Assembly: GCA_025463765.1 (NCBI GenBank)
Contig: JAODBC010000056.1
Coordinates: forward strand, 1 to 64,000
Direction of reading: 5' to 3'
Length of the DNA: 64,000 bases
Source: Subtercola sp.
Lineage (GTDB): Bacteria > Actinomycetota > Actinomycetes > Actinomycetales > Microbacteriaceae
The translations under genes were made by a program, and so were the position numbers. Below the pieces are notes generated by a model, which was given only the letters and a program-made list of their open reading frames with translations, did not search any database and was not told the DNA's origin. The number at the start of each line of letters is the position of its first letter. Within the stretch, counting starts at the first letter, position 1. This document shows positions 45,084 to 54,323 of the stretch, piece by piece.

Positions 45084-47172
45084 GAGCGCCTTCGGGCAGA
45101 ATGCAGGCGCCAGCGGGCCGAGCGACGCCGACCGATTGGGCGCTGAGCACCGCCGCCGCTTCCGTCGTTATGACGGCGGCGACCCGATGGCGGCGCCCGT
45201 CGACATCGCCGAGGCCCTCGACGCCATCGGCGAGAGCGTCATGGGCGGCTCGTCGCCCGAGCGGGCGATGCAGGAGTTCTTGCGCCGCGGCGGCCAGAAC
45301 CAGAACGGCCTCGACGAACTCGCCCGTCGTGTCGCCGAGAAGCGCCGCGAGCTGCTGCAGAAGCACAACCTCGACGGCACCCTGAAAGAGGTCAAAGAGC
45401 TTCTCGACCATGCCGTGCTCGAAGAGCGCAAGCAGCTCGCTCGCGACACGCAGATGGACGACCTCGACCGCGCCTTCGACGAGATGCGCCTCGAGAACCT
45501 CTCGCCGTCGCCCTCTGCCGCCGTGAGCGAGCTGAGCGACTACGAGTGGAAGTCGCCGCAGGCCCGCGCCGACTACGAGAAGATCAAAGACCTGCTCGGC
45601 CGCGAGATGCTCGACCAGCGCTTCGAGGGTATGAAAGACGCCCTCGAGAACGCCACCGACGAAGACCGTCAGGCCATCAACGAGATGCTCACCGACCTCA
45701 ACGAGCTGCTGGCGAAACACAAGAACGGTGACGACACCCCCGAAGACTTCGACGAGTTCATGCAGAAGCACGGGCAGTACTTTCCCGAGAACCCGCAGAA
45801 TGTCGACGAGCTGATCGACGCCATGGCGAAGCGCGCGGCCGCCGCCCAGCGCATGCTCAACTCGATGAGCCCCGAACAGCGTCAAGAGCTCATGGAGCTC
45901 TCGGCACAGGCGTTCGGCTCACCCGAGCTCATGCAGTCGCTCTCTGAACTCGACGCCAACCTGCAGGCCCTGCGCCCTGGCGAAGACTGGCGCGGCTCCG
46001 AGCGTTTCGACGGTGAGCAGGGCCTCGGCCTCGGCGACGCCACCGGAGTGCTGCAAGACCTCGCCGACCTCGACCAGCTCTCCGACCAGCTCGCCCAGAG
46101 CTACGGCGGCGCCCGCATGGACGACGTCGACCTCGACAAGCTCGCCCGGCAGCTGGGCGATCAGGCGGCAGTAGATGCCCGTACCCTCCGTGAGCTCGAA
46201 AAGGCGCTGCGCAACAGCGGCACCCTGAAGAAAGACTCGAATGGCCACCTCAAGCTGACTCCGAAGGCGATGCGCCAGCTCGGCAAGGCGCTGCTGCGCG
46301 ATGTCGCCACCCGTATGTCGGGGCGGCAGGGCCAGCGTGAGCTGCGGCGCGCCGGGGCATCGGGCGACCTTTCCGGTGCGAGCAGGGCCTGGGAGTTCGG
46401 CGACACCGAGCCGTGGGACATTCCGCGTACGGTGCTCAACGGGGTGCAGCGCAGGCTCGGCGGCGGCGCGGGTGAGGGCCGGGCATCCGGTCGCCTCATC
46501 GCGGTCGACGACATCGAAGTGCAAGAGACCGAGACGCGCACCCAGGCCGCGGTCGCGCTGCTGGTCGACACGTCGTTCTCGATGGCGATGGATGGTCGCT
46601 GGGTTCCCATGAAGCGCACCGCGCTTGCCCTGCACACCCTGATCTCGTCACGCTTTCGCGGTGACCACCTGCAGCTGATCGGGTTCGGGCGGCAGGCCGA
46701 GGTGATGGACATCGAGACCCTCACGGGGCTCGACGCCATGTGGGACAAGGGAACGAACCTGCATCACGGGCTGTTGCTGGCGAACAGGCACTTCCGCAAG
46801 CATCCGAATGCGCAGCCGGTGCTGCTGATCATCACCGACGGCGAACCCACATCGCACCTCGAGTCTGACGGGCGGGTGTTCTTCTCGTATCCGCCGCATC
46901 CGCTCACCATCGCGGCATCGGTTCGTGAACTCGACAACTCGCGGCGGCTCGGGGCGCAGACCACCATCTTCCGGCTCGGCGACGATCCCGGGCTCGCCAG
47001 GTTCATCGACTCGCTGGCCAAGCGGGTCGAGGGTCACGTCGTGGCGCCCGAACTCGACGATCTCGGTGTTGCGGTGGTGGATTCGTACCTCGGATCGCGC
47101 ACTGCTGGCACGCGCGACGACGGCGCCGGCTACGGCGGCTGGTACGGCCGCAGCTCCTGGGTCGACGAATAG
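45076..47172 (+). CDS. VWA domain protein, partner of the AAA+ ATPase
   Basis: Residues about 490-680 form a von Willebrand A domain with MIDAS motif D498-x-S500-x-S502 (VDTSFSMAMD) and IITDGEP later. The long N-terminal part (1-450) is highly charged and helical with Glu/Asp/Arg heptads and segments such as MSPEQRQELMELSAQAF. With the upstream ATPase it resembles a ChlI-ChlD/MoxR-VWA pair. It ends at a strong hairpin, so the two genes form one operon. Confidence 0.9.
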   Translation: MAESAFGQNAGASGPSDADRLGAEHRRRFRRYDGGDPMAAPVDIAEALDAIGESVMGGSSPERAMQEFLRRGGQNQNGLDELARRVAEKRRELLQKHNLDGTLKEVKELLDHAVLEERKQLARDTQMDDLDRAFDEMRLENLSPSPSAAVSELSDYEWKSPQARADYEKIKDLLGREMLDQRFEGMKDALENATDEDRQAINEMLTDLNELLAKHKNGDDTPEDFDEFMQKHGQYFPENPQNVDELIDAMAKRAAAAQRMLNSMSPEQRQELMELSAQAFGSPELMQSLSELDANLQALRPGEDWRGSERFDGEQGLGLGDATGVLQDLADLDQLSDQLAQSYGGARMDDVDLDKLARQLGDQAAVDARTLRELEKALRNSGTLKKDSNGHLKLTPKAMRQLGKALLRDVATRMSGRQGQRELRRAGASGDLSGASRAWEFGDTEPWDIPRTVLNGVQRRLGGGAGEGRASGRLIAVDDIEVQETETRTQAAVALLVDTSFSMAMDGRWVPMKRTALALHTLISSRFRGDHLQLIGFGRQAEVMDIETLTGLDAMWDKGTNLHHGLLLANRHFRKHPNAQPVLLIITDGEPTSHLESDGRVFFSYPPHPLTIAASVRELDNSRRLGAQTTIFRLGDDPGLARFIDSLAKRVEGHVVAPELDDLGVAVVDSYLGSRTAGTRDDGAGYGGWYGRSSWVDE

Positions 47173-47191
47173 TCCGCGCGCGCGAGAGCGG

Positions 47192-47241
47192 CTCGTGCGG
47201 ACGAGATGAGGCGCCGCGCCTCTCGCTCTCGTCCGCACGAG
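47192..47241. terminator. 50-base hairpin after the AAA-VWA operon
   Basis: CTCGTGCGGACGAGA pairs perfectly (15 bases) with TCTCGTCCGCACGAG, and an inner perfect GAGGCGC-C-GCGCCTC stem lies between them (47208-47222). It begins 19 bases after the VWA stop codon. Confidence 0.72.
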
Positions 47242-47345
47242 TCGCGTTCGTGGTCACCCTGGGTCGTCGCGACGGGTCGCGCACGTTTGTGCAGGGGAGG
47301 AGCGCGCATCGAGGGAGTCGGTAATGTCGTAACCGAGCCCGACGA

Positions 47346-47975
47346 ATGGATGTACACGTGGTCACTGACCCTCAGCCGAACGCCCCCGGCCAGATCATTC
47401 TGGTGCGGCACGGCGAAACAGCGTGGAGCCTCACGGGCCAGCACACCGGCGTCACCGACCTGCCACTGACCGAGCACGGCGAGCAGCAGGCGCGAGCGGC
47501 GGGGGAGTCGTTGCGTGGTCGCGTTTTCAGCCAGGTGCTGAGCAGCCCGCGCACTCGGGCGCTCACGACAGCTCGGCTGGCCGGCTTCGCAGACCAGGTC
47601 GAGGTCGAGCCGAACCTCGCCGAGTGGGACTACGGTGCCTACGAAGGTCGTACGACGCACGACATCGTGGCCGAGCGCGGGCCGTGGAACATCTGGGTCG
47701 ACGGGGTTCCGCCCGGTGCCACCCCAGGCGAGACGGCCGCCGACGTGCAGCGCCGAGCGCTGATGGTGATCTCGCGCGTGCGCGCCGATGTCGAGGCCGG
47801 GTCGGATGTTCTGCTCTTCGCCCACGCGCACATGCTGCGCGCCTTCGCCGCGGCCTGGGTGCTACTGCCGCCCGAGGCCGGCCAGATCTTCACCCTCTCG
47901 ACCTCCACTCTGAGCGCCCTCGGCTACGAGCACGCAGAGCCCGTCATCGCGCTCTGGAACGCTTCTCGCCTTTGA
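47346..47975 (+). CDS. Histidine phosphatase family protein (phosphoglycerate mutase-like)
   Basis: The catalytic RHG motif is in ILVRHGETAWS, the second His in FAHAHMLRAF, and the phosphate-pocket Arg and Glu in SSPRTRALTTARLAG and EPNLAEWDYG. The 209-residue size suits broad phosphatases such as GpmB/CobC-like enzymes. It is cytoplasmic. The ATG at 47346 precedes MDVHVVTDPQPN; GTG at 47358 is an alternative. It stands alone between a terminator and the convergent nitrate cluster. Confidence 0.88.
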   Translation: MDVHVVTDPQPNAPGQIILVRHGETAWSLTGQHTGVTDLPLTEHGEQQARAAGESLRGRVFSQVLSSPRTRALTTARLAGFADQVEVEPNLAEWDYGAYEGRTTHDIVAERGPWNIWVDGVPPGATPGETAADVQRRALMVISRVRADVEAGSDVLLFAHAHMLRAFAAAWVLLPPEAGQIFTLSTSTLSALGYEHAEPVIALWNASRL

Positions 47976-48032
47976 CCTGCGGTTTCGCGACCCGGGAATT
48001 GGGCGAGATTCGGTTACCCTGACGTTTTATGC

Positions 48033-49613
48033 CTAGCGGCGCGGTGGTCCGTTTCCAGACGCCGTTGCGCGAGCTAGTATTTCCGTGATTTTTCCTTTGC
48101 AGCTGCCGCAGCCCGTTCCCGCGCGGGTGGCTTTACCGATGCATTCGACGTCGTGGTGGCCTGATTCGGCGGCGTCGGTAATCTTTTGAGCGGTGACTCC
48201 GTTGCACCAGCAGATGGTGGCTTCGGGCGCGAGTGGGTCACTGCTTGAACCTGTTGCTGACTCTGAGGAGTCGAGTCGAAGCAGAGCGGTGCGGTCGGCG
48301 GGCGGTTCGTCGCCACGCTCGAACAGCAGACAGAGCTCTGCGCCGACGAGGGGGAGTCCCACGGCAAGAAACCCGGTAAGCACGTTGTTCGAGGTCACCA
48401 TTTTCAGGTATGCCCCTCGAGCTGGGTCCAGCCATTGGGTTACTTCGCTTTCGGTGTTCCACAGATCGGCTGTGTAGTCACCCCCCGAGACCACGTCGAT
48501 GCTTTCGGCCTTGAGCATGACGATGCCGCTTCGTTCTGCGGGTAGCGGGTCAGACGATTCGCCACTCAGTTTTCGCGCCAGCCAGTCAGCTTGCCGCCAA
48601 CCTGGCCCGATCAGCCCCGAGGGCGCGCCGGTGACGTGCACCTCTATCGGATGACCATCGGGGGCTAGCACGTGAGCGCAATCGCCGATGGCGAAAACGT
48701 CAGGGTCACTCCACGACCTGAGTTCTTCGTCGACGAGGATTCCGGCTGACACCCGCAGGTCGGCTCCAGCAGCGAGCTCGGTTCGGGCACTCACCCCGCA
48801 GGAGAGAACGAGCAGGTCACCTTGGATTTGTTTGCCGTCGGCGCAGAGTATCGCGTCAAAACGCGAAGGCCCGTCGTCGGGGGTTCGGAGCAGTACCCCC
48901 TCGGCGCGAGCGTGCGGCACCATCACCACGCCAGCGGTGCGCGCCGCCCGGGACAACACTCGACCGCCCCCTTCGTCGAGGTTCCGCGCCATCGGTATCG
49001 GGCCGTGGTAGACGGCTACGACGTCGGCGCCTTGCTCGCTGAGCGCGAGGGCGAGTTCCATGCCGAGCACCCCTGCGCCGAGCACCACAATGCGGGAGCC
49101 CTTGTGCACGGCGGCCAGAATGACGTTCGCGTCGTTCAGGTCGCGCAACGCAACCACACCGGCTGGCAGCGGTTCGGCACCCTGGTCGAGGGTTGCGGCC
49201 GAGGTGAGCGTGGTCAGCCGGTTTCGTTTTGACTTCTGGAGTCCGTCGAGGGTGGGAATATTGGCCCGGGCGCCCGTGGCGCATACGAGGCGGTCGTAGG
49301 GAACACGGTCTCCGGTGTCGAGTCGCACGGTTTGCCGGAGACGGTCGATGCTGACGGCAGATTCGCCAAGCCGGATGACCGCTCCGGCCTGTAACGCCGC
49401 TTCGGTGTCGGTGGTGCCAAGACGTTCCCGTGATGATCGACCTACGGCGTACTCGGCCAGCAGCACCCGATTGTAGGCGTCGTCGGGTTCAGCGCCGATG
49501 ACGGTGAGTGTGACACGGCCGGCGAGCACGGCGGGGAGCATTCCTTCGACGAATCTTGCCCCGACTGGGCCGTAGCCGATGAGAACAACTCGCACCGGGC
49601 GTTCTGGGCTCAC
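48033..49613 (-). CDS. FAD-dependent oxidoreductase with [2Fe-2S] BFD domain, electron donor for nitrate reductase
   Basis: The N-terminal two-thirds is a NirB-like pyridine-nucleotide/FAD reductase, with GYGPVGARFVEGM, VCATGARANIP, VVLGAGVLGMELA and FAIGDCAHV. The C-terminus is a BFD-like [2Fe-2S] domain with four Cys in CWCNG and AGTGCGSCKGK. It lacks the siroheme domains, so it should pass electrons rather than reduce nitrite. GTG at 49613 overlaps the nasA stop (GTGA). As the partner of a NasA without its own BFD domain, it probably delivers NAD(P)H electrons (inference). Confidence 0.88.
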   Translation of the reverse strand: MSPERPVRVVLIGYGPVGARFVEGMLPAVLAGRVTLTVIGAEPDDAYNRVLLAEYAVGRSSRERLGTTDTEAALQAGAVIRLGESAVSIDRLRQTVRLDTGDRVPYDRLVCATGARANIPTLDGLQKSKRNRLTTLTSAATLDQGAEPLPAGVVALRDLNDANVILAAVHKGSRIVVLGAGVLGMELALALSEQGADVVAVYHGPIPMARNLDEGGGRVLSRAARTAGVVMVPHARAEGVLLRTPDDGPSRFDAILCADGKQIQGDLLVLSCGVSARTELAAGADLRVSAGILVDEELRSWSDPDVFAIGDCAHVLAPDGHPIEVHVTGAPSGLIGPGWRQADWLARKLSGESSDPLPAERSGIVMLKAESIDVVSGGDYTADLWNTESEVTQWLDPARGAYLKMVTSNNVLTGFLAVGLPLVGAELCLLFERGDEPPADRTALLRLDSSESATGSSSDPLAPEATICWCNGVTAQKITDAAESGHHDVECIGKATRAGTGCGSCKGKITEILARATASGNGPPRR

Positions 49614-51721
49614 CGGATCGCCTCTGTTTCTGCTCGCACCAAGACGGTGGTTCGTTTGAATTCGGGCATCGCCGAGTTCGGGTCGGTGATGCTTTCGGTG
49701 AGCAGGTTGGCGCACTGGGCGCCGGCGTAGTGGAAGGGTAAGAAGACGGTGTCGTGCCGGATGGCATCACTGATTTCTGCTGTGGCGCGTACCCGGCCGC
49801 GAGCGTTCTCGACGAGCACTATTTGGTTGTCGGCTATTCGCAGCCGCGCTGCGGTGGCCGGGTGGATTTGGAGGCGCGCCTCAGGCTGGGCGGTGACGAG
49901 CTCGGCAATGCGGCGCGTTTGGGTGCCCGACTGGTAGTGCTCAAGCAACCGGCCTGTGATCAGGGTAAGGGTGCCGCCCAGATGTGCTGGCTCTCGGCGT
50001 TCTCGGACTTTCACGGCCATGATGCGGGCGCGCCCGTCAGGGTGGCCGAAACGTTCTTGGAACAGCCGCGGAGTGCCGGTCGTGGCTGGCGGGTAGGGCC
50101 AGTATGCGGCGATTCCGGTGTCGAGCAGGTGGTGGCTGAGTCCGGAGTAATCGGCAATTCCGCCAGCTGATGCGCGGGCGAGCTCGTCGAACACTTCGGC
50201 TGGAGAGGCGCTGAACGTTGAGGATGATTGCAGGCGCTTGGCCAACTCCTGCATGATCCACAGTTCGCTTCGCACTCCGGGCGGGGGAGTCAAGACCGCA
50301 CGCCGGCGAAGCACGCGCCCTTCCAACGACGTCATGGTGCCTTCTTCTTCTGCCCACTGCGTGACTGGCAGGATGACGTGGGCAAGGCTGGCAGTTTCTG
50401 AGAAGAAGAAGTCGCTGACGACAAGCAGATCAAGTGCCTCCAGGCGTGTTCGAACGGCCGCAACGTCAGGTGCTGAGACAACGACGTTTGATCCGTGCAC
50501 GAGAAGACAGCGAACTTTTCCGGGCCTGCCGAGTTCGTCGAGCAGTTCCACAGCGGGTACCCCCGGGCCGGGTAGCGTGTCGGGGTCGATGCCCCAGACC
50601 GCTGCGACGTGGGCTCGAGCATCTGGGTCAGTGATCTTTCGGTACCCCGGAAGCTGGTCGCATTTCTGGCCGTGTTCACGGCCGCCTTGGCCGTTGCCCT
50701 GCCCGGTGAGAGTGCCATAGCCGGACCGGCCGGTGCCGGGCAGCCCGAGCACGAGGGCAAGGTTGATTGCTGCCGTCGCGGTATCGGTGCCGTCTACGTG
50801 CTGTTCGACTCCGCGGCCGGTAAGAATATAGGTGCCTTTTCCGTCGGCCAGCCGCCGGGCTACTTCTCGGAGTTGGTGCACTGGTACGCCTGTGACCGCT
50901 TGCACCCGCTCGGGCCACCACGAGCTGACGCTTGTTCTCAGTGCAGCGAATCCGTTGGCGCGGTCTGAAAGGAACCGGTCGTCGGTGAGCCCCTCGGCGA
51001 TCACGATGTGGGTGAGGCCGAGGAGCAGGGCGAGGTCGCTGCCGGGAGTGGGCTGAATGTGAATGCCACCGCCTTCGGCGGTGAGCTTCGCCGTCGCAGA
51101 ACGGCGCGGGTCGACAACGATCAGGCCGCTGGCGGCGCGAGCCGATGCCAGATGGGCGATGAACGGGGGCATCGTTTCGGCGACGTTGGAACCGAGCAGC
51201 AGAATGGTGTTCGCCGCGCCGAGGTCTTCGACAGGGAACGGTAGACCCCGATCGATACCGAACGCCCGGTTGCCGGCGGCGGCAGCCGACGACATGCAGA
51301 ACCTTCCGTTGTAGTCGATTCGGGAAGTGCCAAGCGCGACGCGAGCGAACTTACCGAGCTGGTAGGCCTTTTCGTTGGTCAGGCCGCCGCCGCCGAACAC
51401 GCCCACCGAGTCGGCGCCGAAACGATCCCGGCTTTCTCGTAGCCGGTCGGCAATCAGGTCGAGTACCTGCGGCCAGGTTGCCTCAGCGAAAGTGTCATCG
51501 GGCTGCCTGATCAGGGGATGCAGTATCCGCTCGGGCGAGTCGAGTAATTCTGCGGAGGTCCAACCCTTCTTGCACAACCCGCCACGGTTTGTCGGAAACA
51601 TCCGCCCGCTGACGGTGACGGTACCGGGCCTGCCTTCGGGGCCGGCAGACAAGGTCATTGCGCACTGCAACGCACAATAGGGGCAGTGGCTTGCGCCGGC
51701 CTGATCAGATGCGGACGCCAT
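49610..51721 (-). CDS. nasA: Assimilatory nitrate reductase catalytic subunit (molybdopterin)
   Basis: The [4Fe-4S] site is C13-x2-C16-x3-C20-x29-C50 (CPYCALQC, GLCKKGW). The molybdenum ligand is C142 in GRFCMSSAAAAG. Further Mo-bis-MGD binding motifs include LTGQGNGQGGREHGQKCDQL and, at the C-terminus, LTGRLLEHYQSGTQTRR. The 703-residue length matches NasA/NarB without a fused BFD domain. It overlaps narK by 17 bases and the electron-transfer gene by four. It reduces nitrate to nitrite in the cytoplasm. Confidence 0.92.
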   Translation of the reverse strand: MASASDQAGASHCPYCALQCAMTLSAGPEGRPGTVTVSGRMFPTNRGGLCKKGWTSAELLDSPERILHPLIRQPDDTFAEATWPQVLDLIADRLRESRDRFGADSVGVFGGGGLTNEKAYQLGKFARVALGTSRIDYNGRFCMSSAAAAGNRAFGIDRGLPFPVEDLGAANTILLLGSNVAETMPPFIAHLASARAASGLIVVDPRRSATAKLTAEGGGIHIQPTPGSDLALLLGLTHIVIAEGLTDDRFLSDRANGFAALRTSVSSWWPERVQAVTGVPVHQLREVARRLADGKGTYILTGRGVEQHVDGTDTATAAINLALVLGLPGTGRSGYGTLTGQGNGQGGREHGQKCDQLPGYRKITDPDARAHVAAVWGIDPDTLPGPGVPAVELLDELGRPGKVRCLLVHGSNVVVSAPDVAAVRTRLEALDLLVVSDFFFSETASLAHVILPVTQWAEEEGTMTSLEGRVLRRRAVLTPPPGVRSELWIMQELAKRLQSSSTFSASPAEVFDELARASAGGIADYSGLSHHLLDTGIAAYWPYPPATTGTPRLFQERFGHPDGRARIMAVKVRERREPAHLGGTLTLITGRLLEHYQSGTQTRRIAELVTAQPEARLQIHPATAARLRIADNQIVLVENARGRVRATAEISDAIRHDTVFLPFHYAGAQCANLLTESITDPNSAMPEFKRTTVLVRAETEAIR

Positions 51722-53102
51722 CACGTTTTCTCAGGTAGAACACCGCCGTGATCGTCAGCATCACCGCGTACGCCATCACGAACCAGCCGAGGCCCGTGCT
51801 GTAGCTGCCGAACGAGGTCTTCGACAAGCTGAGCAGCTGGGGGATGATGAAACCGCCGTACGCCCCGATCGCTGAGATCAGACCAAGCGCTGCTGCGGTC
51901 TTTCGTTGCGTCGTGATGTCTCCGCTTCTCTGGGTGTCGGTCGCAGTGCCTGAGCGAAGGGCGAAAACTGTCGGGATCATGCGGTAGGTCGAGCCGTTGC
52001 CCATTCCGCTGGCCATGAAGAGCACTAGGAAGCTGCCGAGAAATAACCAGAAGTTGTTCAGTGGCAGGGTCGCGATCACGAACAGGGCCCCTGCGCCCAT
52101 CACGATGAAGGCACCCATCGTTACGACCGAACCGCCGAACCTGTCGGCGAGCCTGCCGCCGAAGGGGCGGGCCAGGGAACCGACAAGTGCTCCGAGAAAG
52201 GCCAACGATAAGCTCGCACTGCCGACGGTGAACGTTGAGAATTGCGGAAACGTGTCGGCGATCAACTTCGGGAAGACGCTCGCGAAGCCGATGAACGAGC
52301 CGAACGTGCCGATGTAGAGTACGGCGAGGATCCACAGGTGGGGCTCTTTCAGGGCGGCGAGAGACGCCCCGAAGTCGGCTTTCGCACTGGAGAGGTTGTC
52401 CATGCGCTTGTAAGCGCCGAAAACGGCGACCAGGATCAGTGGCACCCAGATCCACCCGGCCAACGGCAGGTTCAGTGTTGCCGCCGCACCGATGGTGATA
52501 GCTATCGGCACGACGAACTGCGCAACAGACGCGCCGAGGTTTCCGCCGGCCGCGTTCAGGCCGAGCGCCCAACCCTTCTGGCTTTGCGGGTAGAAGTAGG
52601 TGATGTTCGACATGGAGCTGGCGAAGTTCCCGCCGCCGAAGCCGGCTAACGCGGCGACGAAAAGCATCACCCCGAACGGTGTGCCGGGGTTGCTGACGCA
52701 AATCGCCAGGCCGATGCTTGGAATGAGCAGCAGAGCAGCGGAGATCATCGTCCAGTTGCGGCCGCCGAATTTTGGAACCATGAACGAGTACGGAAACCGG
52801 AGGGTGGCGCCGATCAGGCTGGGCATCGAGATGAGCCAGAAGATCTGGCCGGTATCGAATTCGAAACCAGCTTTCGGCAGCGACACCACCACGATGCTCC
52901 AAAGCTGCCAGATGACGAAACCAAGAAACTCGGCGAAGATCGACCAGCGAAGGTTTCGCATCGCAATCTGTTTACCGCCGCCGGCCCACTGGGCGGGGTC
53001 TTCAGCGTTCCAGCCGTCGATCACACGGCCGGGCCGAAAAATCAGCTTCGAGTCGAGAACTGGGGGGTGTTCATGGGGAGCAGTAGTCGTAGGCGCAGAC
53101 AT
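51705..53102 (-). CDS. narK: Nitrate/nitrite transporter, NarK family (MFS)
   Basis: The 465-residue protein has about twelve membrane spans and the nitrate signature AGFGGGNFASSMSNITYFYP with GWALGLNAAGGNLG; the second copy is near GNGSTYRMIPTVF. It supplies nitrate to NasA, encoded next. The ATG follows GAAGGAAAA. The 100-base leader contains a duplicated 26-bp element that probably holds the promoter. Confidence 0.93.
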   Translation of the reverse strand: MSAPTTTAPHEHPPVLDSKLIFRPGRVIDGWNAEDPAQWAGGGKQIAMRNLRWSIFAEFLGFVIWQLWSIVVVSLPKAGFEFDTGQIFWLISMPSLIGATLRFPYSFMVPKFGGRNWTMISAALLLIPSIGLAICVSNPGTPFGVMLFVAALAGFGGGNFASSMSNITYFYPQSQKGWALGLNAAGGNLGASVAQFVVPIAITIGAAATLNLPLAGWIWVPLILVAVFGAYKRMDNLSSAKADFGASLAALKEPHLWILAVLYIGTFGSFIGFASVFPKLIADTFPQFSTFTVGSASLSLAFLGALVGSLARPFGGRLADRFGGSVVTMGAFIVMGAGALFVIATLPLNNFWLFLGSFLVLFMASGMGNGSTYRMIPTVFALRSGTATDTQRSGDITTQRKTAAALGLISAIGAYGGFIIPQLLSLSKTSFGSYSTGLGWFVMAYAVMLTITAVFYLRKRDGVRI

Positions 53103-53122
53103 GAGTTTTCCTTCGCTAGACA

Positions 53123-53174
53123 GAGCACTATTACGGATAGGTGGTGCTGAGCACTATTACGGATGGGTGGTGCA
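53123..53174 (-). promoter_or_regulatory. 26-bp tandem duplication in the narK promoter
   Basis: Two adjacent copies (53123-53148 and 53149-53174) starting GAGCACTATTACGGAT agree at 24 of 26 positions. On the minus strand each contains CCGTAATAGTGC, which could be a -10 region or an activator site. They sit 20-70 bases before the narK ATG and after the nirD-cbiX stop. Confidence 0.65.
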
Positions 53175-53201
53175 GAAAATACTGACCTTCCCGGCAACGG
53201 G

Positions 53202-54242
53202 TCAGCCGGTTGCGACCCTTTCGTACCGTTCGATGACGATGTCGACGAGTTCGCTGGGAGGCGCCTCGCCTGCTGCGAGCAGCGGCGCACTAGTCACGTC
53301 TGCTCCGCTTTCTGCGGCGAGGTCGGCAAAGTAACCGGGCGCGAGCAGGTAGCTTGCGACCACGACACGGGCACCCCGATGGCTGGCCCGAACGGTTCGG
53401 ACGGCCGCTGGCACTCGCGGTTCGGCTGCAGAAATGAACGAAACAGTCACCTTGCGACCGATTTGCTCTGCGAGTAGCCGCCCCATCTGGCGGCAATCGA
53501 TGACCGCAGCGGCGTTGCTCGAACCGGCGGCCGCGAGCACGACGTGGTCATCACCGGCGAGGCCCGCTTCATTCAGACGGCGCGCCAATACGGACGCCAA
53601 TCGCCGGTCTGGCCCCAGCGCCGCACTGATATCCACCGAACGAGCCGGCCGCGCCTGCTCAGCTGTCCTGGCCAAATCAACGTGCACGTGATAGCCCGCT
53701 GAGAGCAGCAACGGAACCACGACCGCCGGAGTGCGTGCAGGAAGGCCTTCAAGAGCGCTCAGGGCGTCGGGAGTTTGTACGTCGACGAACGAGTCAATGA
53801 CGGAAAGCTCCGGCCGGGCATCCCTCACCGCATCAACCAGTGCTCTGATGGCACGCTGGCCTGCTTCGTCATTCGTGCCGTGCGAAGCCGCGATCAACAC
53901 CGGCCGTCTGGATACTTCCAGCCGCCCAGCAACAACCCGGCAGCGCCAGGTGGGCAAGGAATGCTCCGGTCGGGTGAAGCAACGACCTGTTTCGAGGTCG
54001 AAAACATCTTTGTGAAGCGGAGAGGCGATGGTGGCACGCTCACCTCGAGAACCGACAATCCCTCGCGACATGACCGACGCTCCCGTGGCCGGGTCTGTGT
54101 TGGAGACCACGAATATTCGTTCATCAGGCAGCCTGAAAACGGCGACCTGGTCGCCGTCGACTAGCGCGGCTTCTCCCCATAAGGGCTCGAGCGCACTGAC
54201 ATCACAGATGACATTCCAGGAACTGGTATCGACTATCGGCAT
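53202..54242 (-). CDS. NirD-CbiX fusion: nitrite reductase small subunit joined to sirohydrochlorin ferrochelatase
   Basis: Residues 1-110 match NirD, the Rieske-fold small subunit of NADH nitrite reductase (WNVICDVSALEPLWGEAALV, PLHKDVFDLETGRCF), with the metal ligands lost as is usual for NirD. Residues about 115-346 match a CbiX/SirB-type chelatase, with the entry motif PVLIAASHGTND and the second-half repeat VLAAAGSSNAAAV containing HVDLART before it. This enzyme would insert Fe(II) into sirohydrochlorin to make siroheme, the NirB cofactor. ATG at 54242 follows AAAGGAG by five bases. It heads the narK-nasA arm and is divergent from nirB. Confidence 0.87.
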   Translation of the reverse strand: MPIVDTSSWNVICDVSALEPLWGEAALVDGDQVAVFRLPDERIFVVSNTDPATGASVMSRGIVGSRGERATIASPLHKDVFDLETGRCFTRPEHSLPTWRCRVVAGRLEVSRRPVLIAASHGTNDEAGQRAIRALVDAVRDARPELSVIDSFVDVQTPDALSALEGLPARTPAVVVPLLLSAGYHVHVDLARTAEQARPARSVDISAALGPDRRLASVLARRLNEAGLAGDDHVVLAAAGSSNAAAVIDCRQMGRLLAEQIGRKVTVSFISAAEPRVPAAVRTVRASHRGARVVVASYLLAPGYFADLAAESGADVTSAPLLAAGEAPPSELVDIVIERYERVATG

Positions 54243-54303
54243 GACCGCTCCTTTCATGATGGGGGCTGGGTGGCTGGTGCTGAGGGGGTCGGGTTGCGGT
54301 GGC

Positions 54304-54323
54304 ACTCACGCTATTCGGTGAGT
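54304..54323. promoter_or_regulatory. Inverted repeat in the nirB/nirD divergent region
   Basis: ACTCAC and GTGAGT form a perfect six-base inverted repeat with an eight-base spacer. Downstream are GTAAC- and GAAAC-type words (54340-54361) and GTCAC-N5-GTTAC (54402-54416), reminiscent of GlnR half-sites, but the spacing does not match the classic 11-base phase. Confidence 0.3.
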
